Source of the DNA: Croceibacterium_A sp044506565
GTDB lineage: Bacteria > Pseudomonadota > Alphaproteobacteria > Sphingomonadales > Sphingomonadaceae
DNA: 57,366 nt
NCBI GenBank assembly: GCA_044506565.1
Contig: JBIQKN010000010.1
Coordinates: 1 to 57,366 of the forward strand
Direction of reading: 5' to 3'
A program made the translations under genes and the position numbers. Under the pieces are notes generated by a model. It did no database searches and was not told where the DNA came from. It saw only the letters and a list, made by a program, of their open reading frames with translations. Positions 50,109-57,366 of the stretch are shown here, one piece after another; the stretch's first letter is position 1; each line of letters begins with the position of its first letter.

Positions 50109-50398
50109 GCGAAACCTTCCAGCCTGCGCGCGGGGTCAGGCCCTTGCGCCTCGGCCAGCGCTTTGCGCCCCGCGGGCATGATGCGATAGGCATGCCGCGG
50201 CGGTCGGCCCGGCGATGACGGCTCGATCCAGCGCGATTCAAGCAGTCCGCGTTCGTCGAGCCGGATCAGGATCGGATAAAGCGAGCCGGACTTGAGGCCC
50301 GTGCGCTCGGCGAGTTCGAGGCCGTATAGCCAGTCTGCATCGGCGAGTTCCGTGAGGATAGCCAAAGTCTGTCGCGAGGGCTTGCGCGCGCGGGTCAT
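50105..50398 (-). CDS. PadR-family repressor
   Basis: 97-residue PadR regulator: QTLAILTELADADWLYGLELAERTGLKSGSLYPILIRLDERGLLESRW with the GSLYP-I-L-L motif, then the wing RHAYRIMPAGRKAL. The C-terminal helix is short. An 18-bp palindrome lies 7 bases upstream of the start. The overlapping stop/start (ATGA) couples it to the membrane gene. Confidence 0.92.
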   Translation of the reverse strand: MTRARKPSRQTLAILTELADADWLYGLELAERTGLKSGSLYPILIRLDERGLLESRWIEPSSPGRPPRHAYRIMPAGRKALAEAQGPDPARRLEGFA

Positions 50399-50404
50399 GC
50401 GAAT

Positions 50405-50422
50405 ACTCTACATATGTAGAGT
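50405..50422. promoter_or_regulatory. 18-bp perfect palindrome, PadR operator
   Basis: ACTCTACATATGTAGAGT, a perfect palindrome centred 15 bases upstream of the padR ATG. The ATGT...ACAT-type content is common in PadR-family sites. Expected to mediate autorepression of the padR-membrane-protein operon. Confidence 0.8.
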
Positions 50423-50451
50423 TTCGAGTCAAGCGGCTCGGTGGAGGTCCT

Positions 50452-50469
50452 CCCTTTCAGTGGAAAGGG
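50452..50469. repeat. Small hairpin upstream of padR and downstream of the SnoaL gene
   Basis: CCCTTTC-AGTG-GAAAGGG in the 153-base intergenic stretch 50399-50551, followed by a purine-rich run. Looks like a short non-coding repeat; no gene seen here. Confidence 0.45.
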
Positions 50470-50551
50470 TGGGGAGGGGGACTCGATGCTGCAGCCCCCC
50501 TCTCAACTTCGGCAAGCCCGCGAATAGCCCCTGAAGGCGAGAGAGGCGGGC

Positions 50552-51091
50552 CTACTCCTGCTCCCGCGTCGGCGCGACGTTGCGGTACTGGATGTACCAC
50601 TTACCGTCGATCTTCACGAGGTCATCGACGCCCTGGCCGGCAGCGGCCATGACCGGCGCCGTCGGACTGCCGATGCGGCCGCCGGTGCCGAACACCGTCT
50701 GATGGTAGTAATGGAAGCGCGCGGTATCGGGGCCGGTGAACTCGAGCCACTGGTTCATCGTGAAGTGATGCATCTTGCCGATCGTCTCGCCGGCGGCGCG
50801 TCGTTCTTCCTGGTTCGCCGCGAGGTCGTTGATCATCTTCTTGAGCGCCTCGTGCCCTTTGACCTGCCCGAATGCGCCATCGGGTGTGAAATTGGCCGCG
50901 TACGCCTCGGCATCGAGATTATCGAGCGACCGGTCGTAGCGCCACATCAGAGCCTCGATCGCCTCCCGATCCTGATAGCGCTGGACCAGCTCCTCGGGCG
51001 TCATCGGCGCGACCGCTTGGGCCTGCGCCGGTGACGCGAACAGGAGCAACGCCCCGAGCGCCGCGGCAGTCGTGCGGCGGGTGAGGCTCAT
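50552..51091 (-). CDS. Secreted SnoaL/NTF2-like protein (1)
   Basis: 179 residues. Signal peptide TAAALGALLLFASPAQAQA, then an NTF2/SnoaL-like fold: YQDREAIEALMWRYDRSLDNLDAEAYAANFTPDGAFG, HHFTMNQWLEFTGPDTARFHYYHQTVF and DDLVKIDGKWYIQYRNVAP. The family holds isomerases, dehydratases and binding proteins; the reaction is unknown. Its start overlaps the stop of the second SnoaL-like gene (ATGA). Confidence 0.87.
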   Translation of the reverse strand: MSLTRRTTAAALGALLLFASPAQAQAVAPMTPEELVQRYQDREAIEALMWRYDRSLDNLDAEAYAANFTPDGAFGQVKGHEALKKMINDLAANQEERRAAGETIGKMHHFTMNQWLEFTGPDTARFHYYHQTVFGTGGRIGSPTAPVMAAAGQGVDDLVKIDGKWYIQYRNVAPTREQE

Positions 51092-51645
51092 TCGTCCCCT
51101 CCGGCCGCCTGCGGCGCAGGGCCAGTGGGCAGCGTGGCCGGGTCCCAGTGCTCGTCGGCCTTGCCGTCGACGAACCGCCAGGTGTCGAACCAGGTGGTGG
51201 TATAGCTCTGGCTCGGATCGTCGGCGTAAGGGATGATCCGCCGGGTCAGGATCGTCACGTAGTCGTCCTCGGCAATCACCGCGACGACGGCGTTCGGGTC
51301 TTCCGAGCTGAGCGCGGGGCAAGGATCGAGCGCCTCGCGCTTGGCCACATTGACGAAGTAGTTGATCACGCCCTCGAGCCCAGAGGCGGCGACCGGGTTG
51401 TGCTGGATGTAGCGATCGGTCAGCCACTCGCCCGCGCGGCTCCACTGGTTGCACTTGAGCAGTTCGCGCTGGATGCGCAGGGCCGCCTGCTTGTTGCGAT
51501 GAAGGACGGGATCGCTGTCGGTGAACAGCGACTCCGGGTCGGGATGCCCGACCACCGGATCGCTGAGGGCGCGCATCTGGGCCTGCGCAACGCCGGGCAC
51601 GGCCATGGCGACAGCAGCGGCGAGCAAGGTGAGCTTCGTTTTCAT
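51088..51645 (-). CDS. Secreted SnoaL/NTF2-like protein (2)
   Basis: 185 residues. Signal peptide LLAAAVAMAVPGVAQAQ, then a SnoaL-like domain: QWSRAGEWLTDRYIQHNPVAASGLEGVINYFVNVAKRE and YTTTWFDTWRFVDGKADEHWDPATLP, matching 'SnoaL-like aldol condensation-catalysing' proteins. A second, divergent family member beside the first; both are secreted. Lies 59 bases downstream of the LysR gene on the same strand. Confidence 0.88.
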   Translation of the reverse strand: MKTKLTLLAAAVAMAVPGVAQAQMRALSDPVVGHPDPESLFTDSDPVLHRNKQAALRIQRELLKCNQWSRAGEWLTDRYIQHNPVAASGLEGVINYFVNVAKREALDPCPALSSEDPNAVVAVIAEDDYVTILTRRIIPYADDPSQSYTTTWFDTWRFVDGKADEHWDPATLPTGPAPQAAGGDE

Positions 51646-51704
51646 CGGCAAGTCCTTCTCCTGATGCGGTTTGCCCCTTCTTGGCCGATTCCGGCGGCGC
51701 GAGT

Positions 51705-52595
51705 CTACAGCCCGGCTTCGACCAGCCAGTCGTGGAACAGGCGCACCGCGCGCTGTTCGAGGTCGACCGGGCGGCAGACGAACCAATAGCTGTAGGGGCT
51801 GGCGACCTCGAGCCCGTCGAACAACTTGGCGAGACGCGGGTCGTTGTTCCGCTTCAGGTGGTCGTCGTGCATCATCGCGATCCCGAGCCCCTGCGCAGCC
51901 GCCTCGAGGATGAGCTGGCCCGAATCGTAGTGGTCGATCGCCGCCGGTTGCAGCGCCTGGTAGCCGAGCGCGTCCTTCCACGCGTCGAAGCTCAGCGGCA
52001 TGTCCGTGTGGAGCAGGAAGGTCTGCTCGGCGAGTTCTTCCATGCTCGGCCGCTCGCCGAGCCTGTCGGCCAGAGCCCGGCTGCAGATCGCGTGCACGCT
52101 GTTGCGGTCGAGGCGGACCTGGTGGAAGTGTGGCTCCGGATCGGTCATCAACGCGATCGCGGCGTCGAGCGTGTCGCCCACGCGATCGATGAGGTGCGGC
52201 CCGGTGTCGATGTCGATGTGCAGGCGCGGGTGCAGCGCGCGCAGCTCGGGCAGCCGCGGGAACAGACGCTGCGTGCCGAACAGCGGCAGCACGCCGAGCC
52301 GCAGGCGCAGCAGCTGCAGGTTCTCCGACTGCTGCTCGACTGCGATCGCCAGCGCCTCGAGGTGCGGCGATACGGCGTCGTAGAACTGGCGCCCTTCGTC
52401 GGTCAGCCGCATCGTCTGCCCCGAGCGCGAGAACAGCTTCTTGCCGGTGAACTCCTCGAGATTGCCGATTCGCCGCGACAGCGCCGAGGGGCTCAGCCCG
52501 AGCTCGTCCGACGCCGCCCGCGCCGAGCCGAGCCGTACGGTGCGGACGAACGCCTCGAGGGCGCGGAGAGGAGGAAGCCGGCGCATCGCTTCCAC
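51705..52595 (-). CDS. LysR-family transcriptional regulator
   Basis: 296 residues. The winged helix RRLPPLRALEAFVRTVRLGSARAASDELGLSPSALSRRIGNLEEFTGKKLFSRSGQTMRLTDEG is of the GcvA-like subgroup; the rest is the two-lobed effector domain. Start at 52595 (MEAMRRL); an ATG at 52586 (MRRLPPL) is possible. It lies upstream of two SnoaL-like genes on the same strand, which it may regulate. The 112 bases 52596-52707 hold its AT-rich promoter region. Confidence 0.93.
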   Translation of the reverse strand: MEAMRRLPPLRALEAFVRTVRLGSARAASDELGLSPSALSRRIGNLEEFTGKKLFSRSGQTMRLTDEGRQFYDAVSPHLEALAIAVEQQSENLQLLRLRLGVLPLFGTQRLFPRLPELRALHPRLHIDIDTGPHLIDRVGDTLDAAIALMTDPEPHFHQVRLDRNSVHAICSRALADRLGERPSMEELAEQTFLLHTDMPLSFDAWKDALGYQALQPAAIDHYDSGQLILEAAAQGLGIAMMHDDHLKRNNDPRLAKLFDGLEVASPYSYWFVCRPVDLEQRAVRLFHDWLVEAGL

Positions 52596-52707
52596 TGTTC
52601 AAAAATTTGCAACTCGTGTCGAGGCAGGACAATCTTGGGCTGGGGAAAGCGACGAATCGCGGCAGCCGAGCGAGACGCTCGCGGTGCCCCAAATCCCGAG
52701 AGTCTGC

Positions 52708-53631
52708 CTACCCTCCGACTTCCTCCTCGACCGGCTCGGGCTTGTGCAGCCTGAGCCGCGTCACGTGGGTATCGTCGCCCTCGGTCACCTCGATGCACCA
52801 GCCGCTCGGGTGATGCAGGACGGCTCCCACCGGGGGGACTTGCTCCGCGAGGACGAAGGCGAGGCCGCCAAGCGTGTCGACGGCTTCCTCGACTTCGGCG
52901 ATGCGCGGATCGCCGATGGTCTCGGCGACGTCCTCGAGCTCGGCGCGCGCGTCGGCGTCCCAGATGCCGTCACCCAGCGGAATGAGCAGTTCCACCGGCG
53001 CATCGTCGTGCTCGTCCTCGATCTCCCCAACGATCTCTTCGACGAGGTCCTCGATCGTGATGATCCCGTCGGTGCCGGAGAATTCGTCGACCACGATCGC
53101 CAGATGCGTGCGCTTCGTTCGCATGTCCGCCAGCACGTCGAGCGCGCCGCGCGCCTGCGGGACGTAGAGCGGCTGGCGCATCAGCTCGGTCCAGTCGGCC
53201 GGCGGCTCGGTGTCGCGCGCGAGGTAGCGGAACACGTCCTTGATGTGGATCATGCCGATCACCTGATCGAGCGTGTCGCGGTAGACCGGTATGCGCGAAT
53301 GGCCGTGCTCGGCAAAGGCGTCGACCAGCTCGTCCCAGCTCGCGCTCGCCGACACGGCGATGATCTCGCCGCGCGGAATGGCGACGTCATCTGCGTCGTG
53401 ATCGCTGAAATGCAGCAGGTTGCGCAGCATGGTCAGCTCGACCGGCGAGAGGTCGCCCTTGGTCGGGCCCGTATCGGCCTCGTCCTGATGTTCGTCGATC
53501 GCTTCCTCGATCTGCGCGCGGAGCGAGGTCTCGCCGTTTTCTTCGAAGAAGCTGCGGATCGCGTGCCACAGGCCGCGTCTACTGTCCGCGTCTCCGTTGC
53601 TGGAGTCGCCCGGTCTGGAACCGTCGGGCAT
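52708..53631 (-). CDS. CorC/HlyC-type CBS domain protein
   Basis: 307 residues from the ATG at 53631. Order: an N-terminal helix (LWHAIRSFFEENG), a CBS pair (DVAIPRGEIIAVSASASWDELVDAFAEHGHSRIPVYRDTLDQVIGMIHIKDV and the second with LAIVVDEFSGTDGIITIEDLVEEIVGEI), and the C-terminal CorC_HlyC domain (DTLGGLAFVLAEQVPPVG). No membrane helices, like E. coli CorC/YbeX. Immediately downstream of ybeY. Confidence 0.93.
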   Translation of the reverse strand: MPDGSRPGDSSNGDADSRRGLWHAIRSFFEENGETSLRAQIEEAIDEHQDEADTGPTKGDLSPVELTMLRNLLHFSDHDADDVAIPRGEIIAVSASASWDELVDAFAEHGHSRIPVYRDTLDQVIGMIHIKDVFRYLARDTEPPADWTELMRQPLYVPQARGALDVLADMRTKRTHLAIVVDEFSGTDGIITIEDLVEEIVGEIEDEHDDAPVELLIPLGDGIWDADARAELEDVAETIGDPRIAEVEEAVDTLGGLAFVLAEQVPPVGAVLHHPSGWCIEVTEGDDTHVTRLRLHKPEPVEEEVGG

Positions 53632-53651
53632 TGTCGTTCTGCTTTCCCTCT

Positions 53652-54143
53652 TCAAGTCTCGGGCGCGCAATATGGGTCACCGATCCCGAGAATCGCAAGC
53701 GTCTTCGTCTCCAGCGCTTCCATCGCGTCGGCCTCGGCGGGCGAGATTTCGTGGTCGTAACCCGCCAGGTGGAGCAATCCGTGGACGACCAGGTGGGCCG
53801 CGTGATCGGCCAGCGGAATGCCCTTTTCGGCCGCCTCTCGGGCGCAGGTTTCGTGCGCCAGCGCAACGTCGCCGAGCAGCACCGGCGGTCCTTCCACGGC
53901 GAGCGCCAGCAATTCCTCGCGCGAGAGCATCGGGAACGACAGGACGTTGGTCGGCTTGTCGCGTTGCCGCCACTCGCAGTTCAGCGCGTGGATCTCGGTG
54001 TCGGAGGTGAACAGCAGGCTGGCCGAGAGGCGGGGGTTGGCGAGTTCCGGAATGACTTCGGCCGTTGCCGCGGAGACGCGTTCGGCGAGTTGCTCCCAGC
54101 TGCCCGCGGGCCAGGGGTCCTCGACGTCGATTTCGAGTTCCAC
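53652..54143 (-). CDS. ybeY: Endoribonuclease YbeY (rRNA maturation)
   Basis: 163 residues. The metal site HGLLHLAGYDH (H-x3-H-x5-H) near the C-terminus and RQRDKPTNVLSFP are diagnostic. YbeY is a Zn-dependent endonuclease needed for 16S rRNA 3'-end maturation and ribosome quality control. Its start is one base after the stop of the nucleotidyltransferase gene and 20 bases before corC. Confidence 0.96.
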   Translation of the reverse strand: MELEIDVEDPWPAGSWEQLAERVSAATAEVIPELANPRLSASLLFTSDTEIHALNCEWRQRDKPTNVLSFPMLSREELLALAVEGPPVLLGDVALAHETCAREAAEKGIPLADHAAHLVVHGLLHLAGYDHEISPAEADAMEALETKTLAILGIGDPYCAPET

Positions 54144-54144
54144 C

Positions 54145-54957
54145 TCAGGCGCTCCGTTCGAGAGCGGTGGGCGCGCTCAGCAGGCGCTGCGCGACGAGGT
54201 GGCTGAACTCATTGTCGACGTCGATCGCCAGCCGCCCGTCGCTGACGATCTGCGCCCGGATCCGCTTGCCGAAGCGCTTCGAAATACGCGAGAGCATGCG
54301 ATCGACGGTGAACAGTCCGAGCCGGAAGCCGATCAGGTTGCCGAGCCCGAACGCGCCCATGAAACGCTTGGGGAACTTGAGAAACTGCCCGCCGCCGCGG
54401 AAGATCTCGCCGATCGTCACCGCGTCGCGGTCCTTGAGCCAGAACGTGTTGCACCCGGAGAACGCGCCGTCGCGGAATTCCCAGAAGCGCGGCTGGCCCT
54501 CATCATGCGCGGCGAGGATGTCCTCCTTGCGTGCGAACATCGCAACGGCATCGGCGTTCTCGGCGAAGGCGAAAGCATGGAACGCGCGCAGCGCTTCGGC
54601 GGTTATCAGCACGTTGTCGCCTGTCGTCACGAGCAGCGGGTAGTCGACGCCGTCTGCCACCGCGAGCAGGCTTTCGAGCAGGTTCCTGGTCGAGGCTACC
54701 GTGGTCAGGCGCCCAGCCTCGAAAAATGGCCGGACTTCGGGCACGGCGTCGAGCGCTTGGGGATCGTTGATCGAAACGACGATCCGGCATCCGGGAAAGG
54801 CCTCGTCGACCGCATCCAGCACGTAGCCGATCAGCGGCCGATCGAGCAGCGGCACGAGGCACTTGTGCTCGACGCCGTGCTTCGCGGCGAGCGGATCGAC
54901 CCGGCCGAGGCGCTGCCCGGCAAGGATCAGGACGGTGGGATTGGGCAATTGCGCCAT
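54145..54957 (-). CDS. NTP-transferase (nucleotidyltransferase) domain protein
   Basis: 270 residues. The N-terminal TVLILAGQRLGRVDPLAAKHGVEHKCLVPLLDRPLIGYVL is a nucleotide-binding region of the NTP_transferase/MobA-like fold (modified GG loop, AGQRLGR), with LLVTTGDNVLIT as the metal-binding strand. The C-terminal part (KFPKRFMGAFGLGNLIGFRLGLFTVD) is unusual and hydrophobic. Product unknown, perhaps a lipid- or sugar-nucleotide. Sits between phoH and ybeY. Confidence 0.87.
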   Translation of the reverse strand: MAQLPNPTVLILAGQRLGRVDPLAAKHGVEHKCLVPLLDRPLIGYVLDAVDEAFPGCRIVVSINDPQALDAVPEVRPFFEAGRLTTVASTRNLLESLLAVADGVDYPLLVTTGDNVLITAEALRAFHAFAFAENADAVAMFARKEDILAAHDEGQPRFWEFRDGAFSGCNTFWLKDRDAVTIGEIFRGGGQFLKFPKRFMGAFGLGNLIGFRLGLFTVDRMLSRISKRFGKRIRAQIVSDGRLAIDVDNEFSHLVAQRLLSAPTALERSA

Positions 54958-54991
54958 CTCTTTCGTCAATACGAACGCCTCGCCGGACTGC

Positions 54992-56026
54992 TCAGGCGTT
55001 TTTGCCCTCGTAGGCCTCGACGATGCGGCCGACGATCGGGTGTCGCACGACGTCGGCGGCGGAGAAGCGGACCACGGCGATACCGTCGACGCCGGTAAGG
55101 CGGTCGACCGCGTCGGCAAGGCCGCTCTGGGTATCGCCACCGGGAATGTCGACCTGTCGCGGGTCGCCGCAGATCACCATCCGGCTGTTCTGCCCGAAGC
55201 GGGTGAGGAACATTTTCATCTGCTCGCGGGTGGTGTTCTGCGCTTCGTCGAGGATCACGAAAGCGTCGGCCAGCGTGCGGCCGCGCATGAAGGCGATCGG
55301 GGCGATCTCGATTTCGCCCGAGGCGATGCGCCGCTCGACCTGCTCGGGCGGCATGCAGTCGTAGAGCGCGTCATACAACGGCCGCAGGTACGGATCGACC
55401 TTCTCCTTCATGTCGCCGGGAAGGAAGCCGAGCCGCTCCCCGGCCTCGACCGCCGGGCGGCTGAGGATCAGCCGCTGGACCGAGCCGGTGATCAGCTGGC
55501 TGACCGCCTGCGCCACCGCGAGGTAAGTCTTGCCGGTACCCGCCGGGCCGAGCGCGAAGATCATCTCGCGGCTGGCGAGCTGGCGCATGTATTCGGCCTG
55601 CATCGCGGTACGCGGGACGATCGTCTTGCGCCGGGTACGGATCATGATCGGCGGGCCCTTGGCGTCGCCCGTGATGATCCCGTCGAGCGTCGGCTCGTTC
55701 GATTGGGCGATCAGCGCCTCGATCGTGCCGGCATCGAGATCCTGTCCGGTGAGCAGCTTCTCGTGCATTGCCAGCAGGACCTGGCGGGCGCGCGCCACTT
55801 CGTCCTCCTGCCCTTCGATCACGACCTTGTTGCCGCGCGCGGCGATCAACACGCCGAGGCGGTTCTCGATCTGCACGAGATTGGCGTCGAATTCCCCGAA
55901 CAGCGCTCCAAGCGTCGCCTGTTCGTCGAAGCGCACTTCGGCCCGGGCACGCCGCGCGGAATCGCGGCGGTCCTCGGGGTGGGCCAGCGCCGAGGGCTCC
56001 TCGGCGCGAGTTGTCTTGCGGGCCAT
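54992..56026 (-). CDS. PhoH-like ATPase (YbeZ type)
   Basis: 344 residues from the ATG at 56026 (AAAGGAG just upstream). A KH-like N-terminal region (NRLGVLIAARGNKVVIEGQEDEV) precedes the PhoH ATPase: Walker A LGPAGTGKTYLAVAQA, Walker B FVILDEAQNTTREQMKMFLTRFG, and the sensor GDPRQVDIPGG. YbeZ partners YbeY in RNA metabolism. Upstream of the nucleotidyltransferase (34 bases), then ybeY and corC. Confidence 0.95.
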   Translation of the reverse strand: MARKTTRAEEPSALAHPEDRRDSARRARAEVRFDEQATLGALFGEFDANLVQIENRLGVLIAARGNKVVIEGQEDEVARARQVLLAMHEKLLTGQDLDAGTIEALIAQSNEPTLDGIITGDAKGPPIMIRTRRKTIVPRTAMQAEYMRQLASREMIFALGPAGTGKTYLAVAQAVSQLITGSVQRLILSRPAVEAGERLGFLPGDMKEKVDPYLRPLYDALYDCMPPEQVERRIASGEIEIAPIAFMRGRTLADAFVILDEAQNTTREQMKMFLTRFGQNSRMVICGDPRQVDIPGGDTQSGLADAVDRLTGVDGIAVVRFSAADVVRHPIVGRIVEAYEGKNA

Positions 56027-56171
56027 GCGCTCCTTTCGCGATACGAGTCGGAAGATAGGCGCCGGCTCGGCCTGCGCAAGCGGGGCTGCTGCGCGCGGCG
56101 GTGGAAAGTCGTCGGACTGTCGCGTTCGGGCCGCAGGCGATTGTCCGGGATTTTTATGATACTTCTCGAGC

Positions 56172-56873
56172 ATGCCCAGTCGTGCGACAGTCCCGATCCT
56201 CATGTTGGCGGTGGCAGCGTGCTCAGCGGGTTCTCCCGACGCTGCGGGAAATGCCGCGCTTGCGGAGCGGCAGGAAGCGGCCCCGGAGTTTTCGCGCGGC
56301 GGCAGCACGTTTGGGGCTCCCGCAAGCGAGCTGTCGGAGGCAATCGAGTATCCGCGACTCGAAGCGCAGTTTGAACCCACGGACGATGAATTGGCTGTTC
56401 TCGGGGCCGAACTTGCCAGGGAGTATTCGCTGGAAGATTTCGATGTGCGGAAGATTGCCGGAGCAGAAGTGCCGCCGCCTTCATTTCGCGCTGCAGCGGT
56501 CGATCTCGACGGCGACGGTAACGACGAGTTACTGACGCTCCTGGCCGGCTTCGGCAAGTGCGGCAGCGGTGGGTGCACATTCCGCGTGTACTCGACGAAA
56601 GGTGGCCGCCTGCGAAAAGTATCCGGCACGACAATCACCCGGTTGCCGATCGCTTTGACTGACCATTCCACCCAGGGTTGGCGGGACATCACGGTTTCGG
56701 TTTGCGGCGGCGGACTCGACCCTTGCGGCAGATCGAAGCTCAAGTTCGACGGTTCCCGGTATCCGCTGAACCCGACGGCTCCTCCAGCGCTTCGGACTGA
56801 CGAGATCGGGACGGTCGTGCTTACCGAAGACAGCCCGATCCATCCAGTCCCTAGGCCGTCGCCGGCGTCCTGA
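56172..56873 (+). CDS. Uncharacterised lipoprotein with a DxDGDG motif
   Basis: 233 residues. Lipoprotein signal (PILMLAVAACSAG). The mature protein has a conserved-looking FRAAAVDLDGDGNDELLTLLAGFGKCGSGGCTFRVYS (an FG-GAP/dockerin-like calcium loop), then WRDITVSVCGGGLDPCGRSKL. I recognise no family. It is inserted on the opposite strand between miaB and phoH, and its 3' end overlaps miaB by 23 bases; it also looks slightly less GC-rich than its neighbours. Confidence 0.75.
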   Translation: MPSRATVPILMLAVAACSAGSPDAAGNAALAERQEAAPEFSRGGSTFGAPASELSEAIEYPRLEAQFEPTDDELAVLGAELAREYSLEDFDVRKIAGAEVPPPSFRAAAVDLDGDGNDELLTLLAGFGKCGSGGCTFRVYSTKGGRLRKVSGTTITRLPIALTDHSTQGWRDITVSVCGGGLDPCGRSKLKFDGSRYPLNPTAPPALRTDEIGTVVLTEDSPIHPVPRPSPAS

Positions 56874-57366
56874 CCTTTCCGGCCATCGAGTTCGGTCCGG
56901 CTGCGGCAAGCTCGACCTCGACCAAGTCGCCGATCGCGGCCTCGCCCTCGAAGAATACCGACTGCAGCCACGGCGACTTTCCGAGCCATTGGCCCGGCTT
57001 CTTGCCACGGCGTTCGACGAGCACCTCGCAGCGCCGGCCGACGCTGGCTTCGTTGAAGGCCAGCTGGTCGCGGTTGAGCGCGGCCTGGAGGCGCTGAAGG
57101 CGTTCGTCCATGACCTCGCGCGGGACCTGGCCGTCCATCGCCGCAGCCGGCGTGCCGGGGCGGGGCGAGTACTTGAAACTGAACGCCTGCGCGTAGCCGA
57201 CCGCATCGACCAGCCGCAGTGTTTCCTCGAACTCCGTCTCGGTTTCGCCGGGGAAGCCGACGATGAAATCGCCGCTGAGCGCGATATCGGGGCGCGCGGC
57301 GCGGAACCGGTCGAGCAGGCGCAGGTAACCGTCGGCGGTGTGGCTGCGGTTCATCGCCTTGAGCAC
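56851..57366 (-). CDS. miaB: tRNA 2-methylthio-N6-isopentenyladenosine synthase MiaB, C-terminal part (start beyond window)
   Basis: The C-terminal 171 residues of MiaB, open to the right edge. The radical-SAM core end (VLKAMNRSHTADGYLRLLDRFRAARPDIALSGDFIVGFPGETETEFEETL) and the TRAM domain (GRRCEVLVERRGKKPGQWLGKSPWLQSVFF ... GDLVEVELAAAGPNSMAG) are present. The GTG at the edge is internal (DRVLKAMNR in homologues), not a start. MiaB modifies A37 of tRNAs; it is an Fe-S enzyme of the kind supported by YgfZ. Confidence 0.93.
   Translation of the reverse strand: MLKAMNRSHTADGYLRLLDRFRAARPDIALSGDFIVGFPGETETEFEETLRLVDAVGYAQAFSFKYSPRPGTPAAAMDGQVPREVMDERLQRLQAALNRDQLAFNEASVGRRCEVLVERRGKKPGQWLGKSPWLQSVFFEGEAAIGDLVEVELAAAGPNSMAGKVRTPATA

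Noticed and set aside
1..57366. A defence island, prophage or biosynthetic cluster
   Set aside because: No recombinase, nuclease, toxin-antitoxin, structural phage or NRPS/PKS genes are visible; the window is core metabolism and housekeeping.

Overview
The window is GC-rich (about two thirds G+C by eye), almost wholly coding and bacterial. Gene content and order (aa3 oxidase genes followed by DUF983 and SURF1, then thrC; dciA, dsbA-like, smc with divergent mutY; DUF1489 with mgtE; PhoH-YbeY-CorC) point to an alphaproteobacterium, most likely Sphingomonadales (Sphingomonas/Erythrobacter-like). It reads as core chromosome. I see no plasmid, phage, transposase, CRISPR array, rRNA or tRNA. Two runs of exactly 100 N (9342-9441 and 11200-11299) are scaffold gaps of unknown real size.

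Layout. 1-4642: end of the cytochrome c oxidase operon (ctaD 3' part, ctaB, a 41-aa CoxF-like gene, ctaG, ctaE, DUF983, SURF1). 4644-9341: an SRPBCC/ArsR divergent pair, thrC, an RlmI-like methyltransferase carrying an in-frame palindromic insertion, an HAD-like lipoprotein and folB. 9342-11485: moaA-moaD-moaE between the two gaps. 11492-13780: an Fe-S FNR regulator, a lipoprotein, then rplU-rpmA. 13851-17158: GNAT, thioesterase/hydrolase with a TetR regulator, and ygfZ. 17206-25668: pyrC, RarD-like permease, glycine-zipper protein, lipoprotein, astD, selO, hydrolase, glycosyltransferase. 25806-33561: TPR protein-bamB, a methyltransferase-like membrane protein, ubiA, alkD-rsmE-gshA-ABM. 33581-36915: a SoxR/VOC pair with a textbook SoxR box, PilZ protein, sugar dehydrogenase. 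36922-43556: smc, two DsbA-like proteins, dciA and divergent mutY. 43717-46901: small membrane protein, serine hydrolase, nudC, frnE-like. 47077-54143: DUF1489, mgtE, cyclophilin, a PadR pair, two SnoaL-like proteins with LysR, corC and ybeY. 54145-57366: a nucleotidyltransferase, phoH, a lipoprotein and the 3' part of miaB.

Most regulators sit next to, or divergent from, the genes they probably control, and several have visible operators: an ArsR-type repeat, an 18-bp perfect palindrome before padR, a TetR-type repeat over its own start codon, and the SoxR box.

The most unusual signal is not a protein system but repeats. Family A (16310-16434, 43535-43694, 46916-47065) is a structured element with closing arms CCCTC(A/G)TCCAA and TTGGA(T/C)GAGGG that co-vary between copies. 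It lies at the 3' end of an upstream gene in the sense orientation all three times, and in two cases it supplies the C-terminal residues GPSSNS(D/E) and the TAG stop of unrelated proteins (YgfZ, MutY). Family B (7359-7442, 30283-30364) has arms of the CGTCATCCCGGCGAAAGCCGG type; one copy is an in-frame 28-codon insertion in a methyltransferase. Family C (18254-18337) forms a bidirectional terminator-like hairpin between convergent genes.
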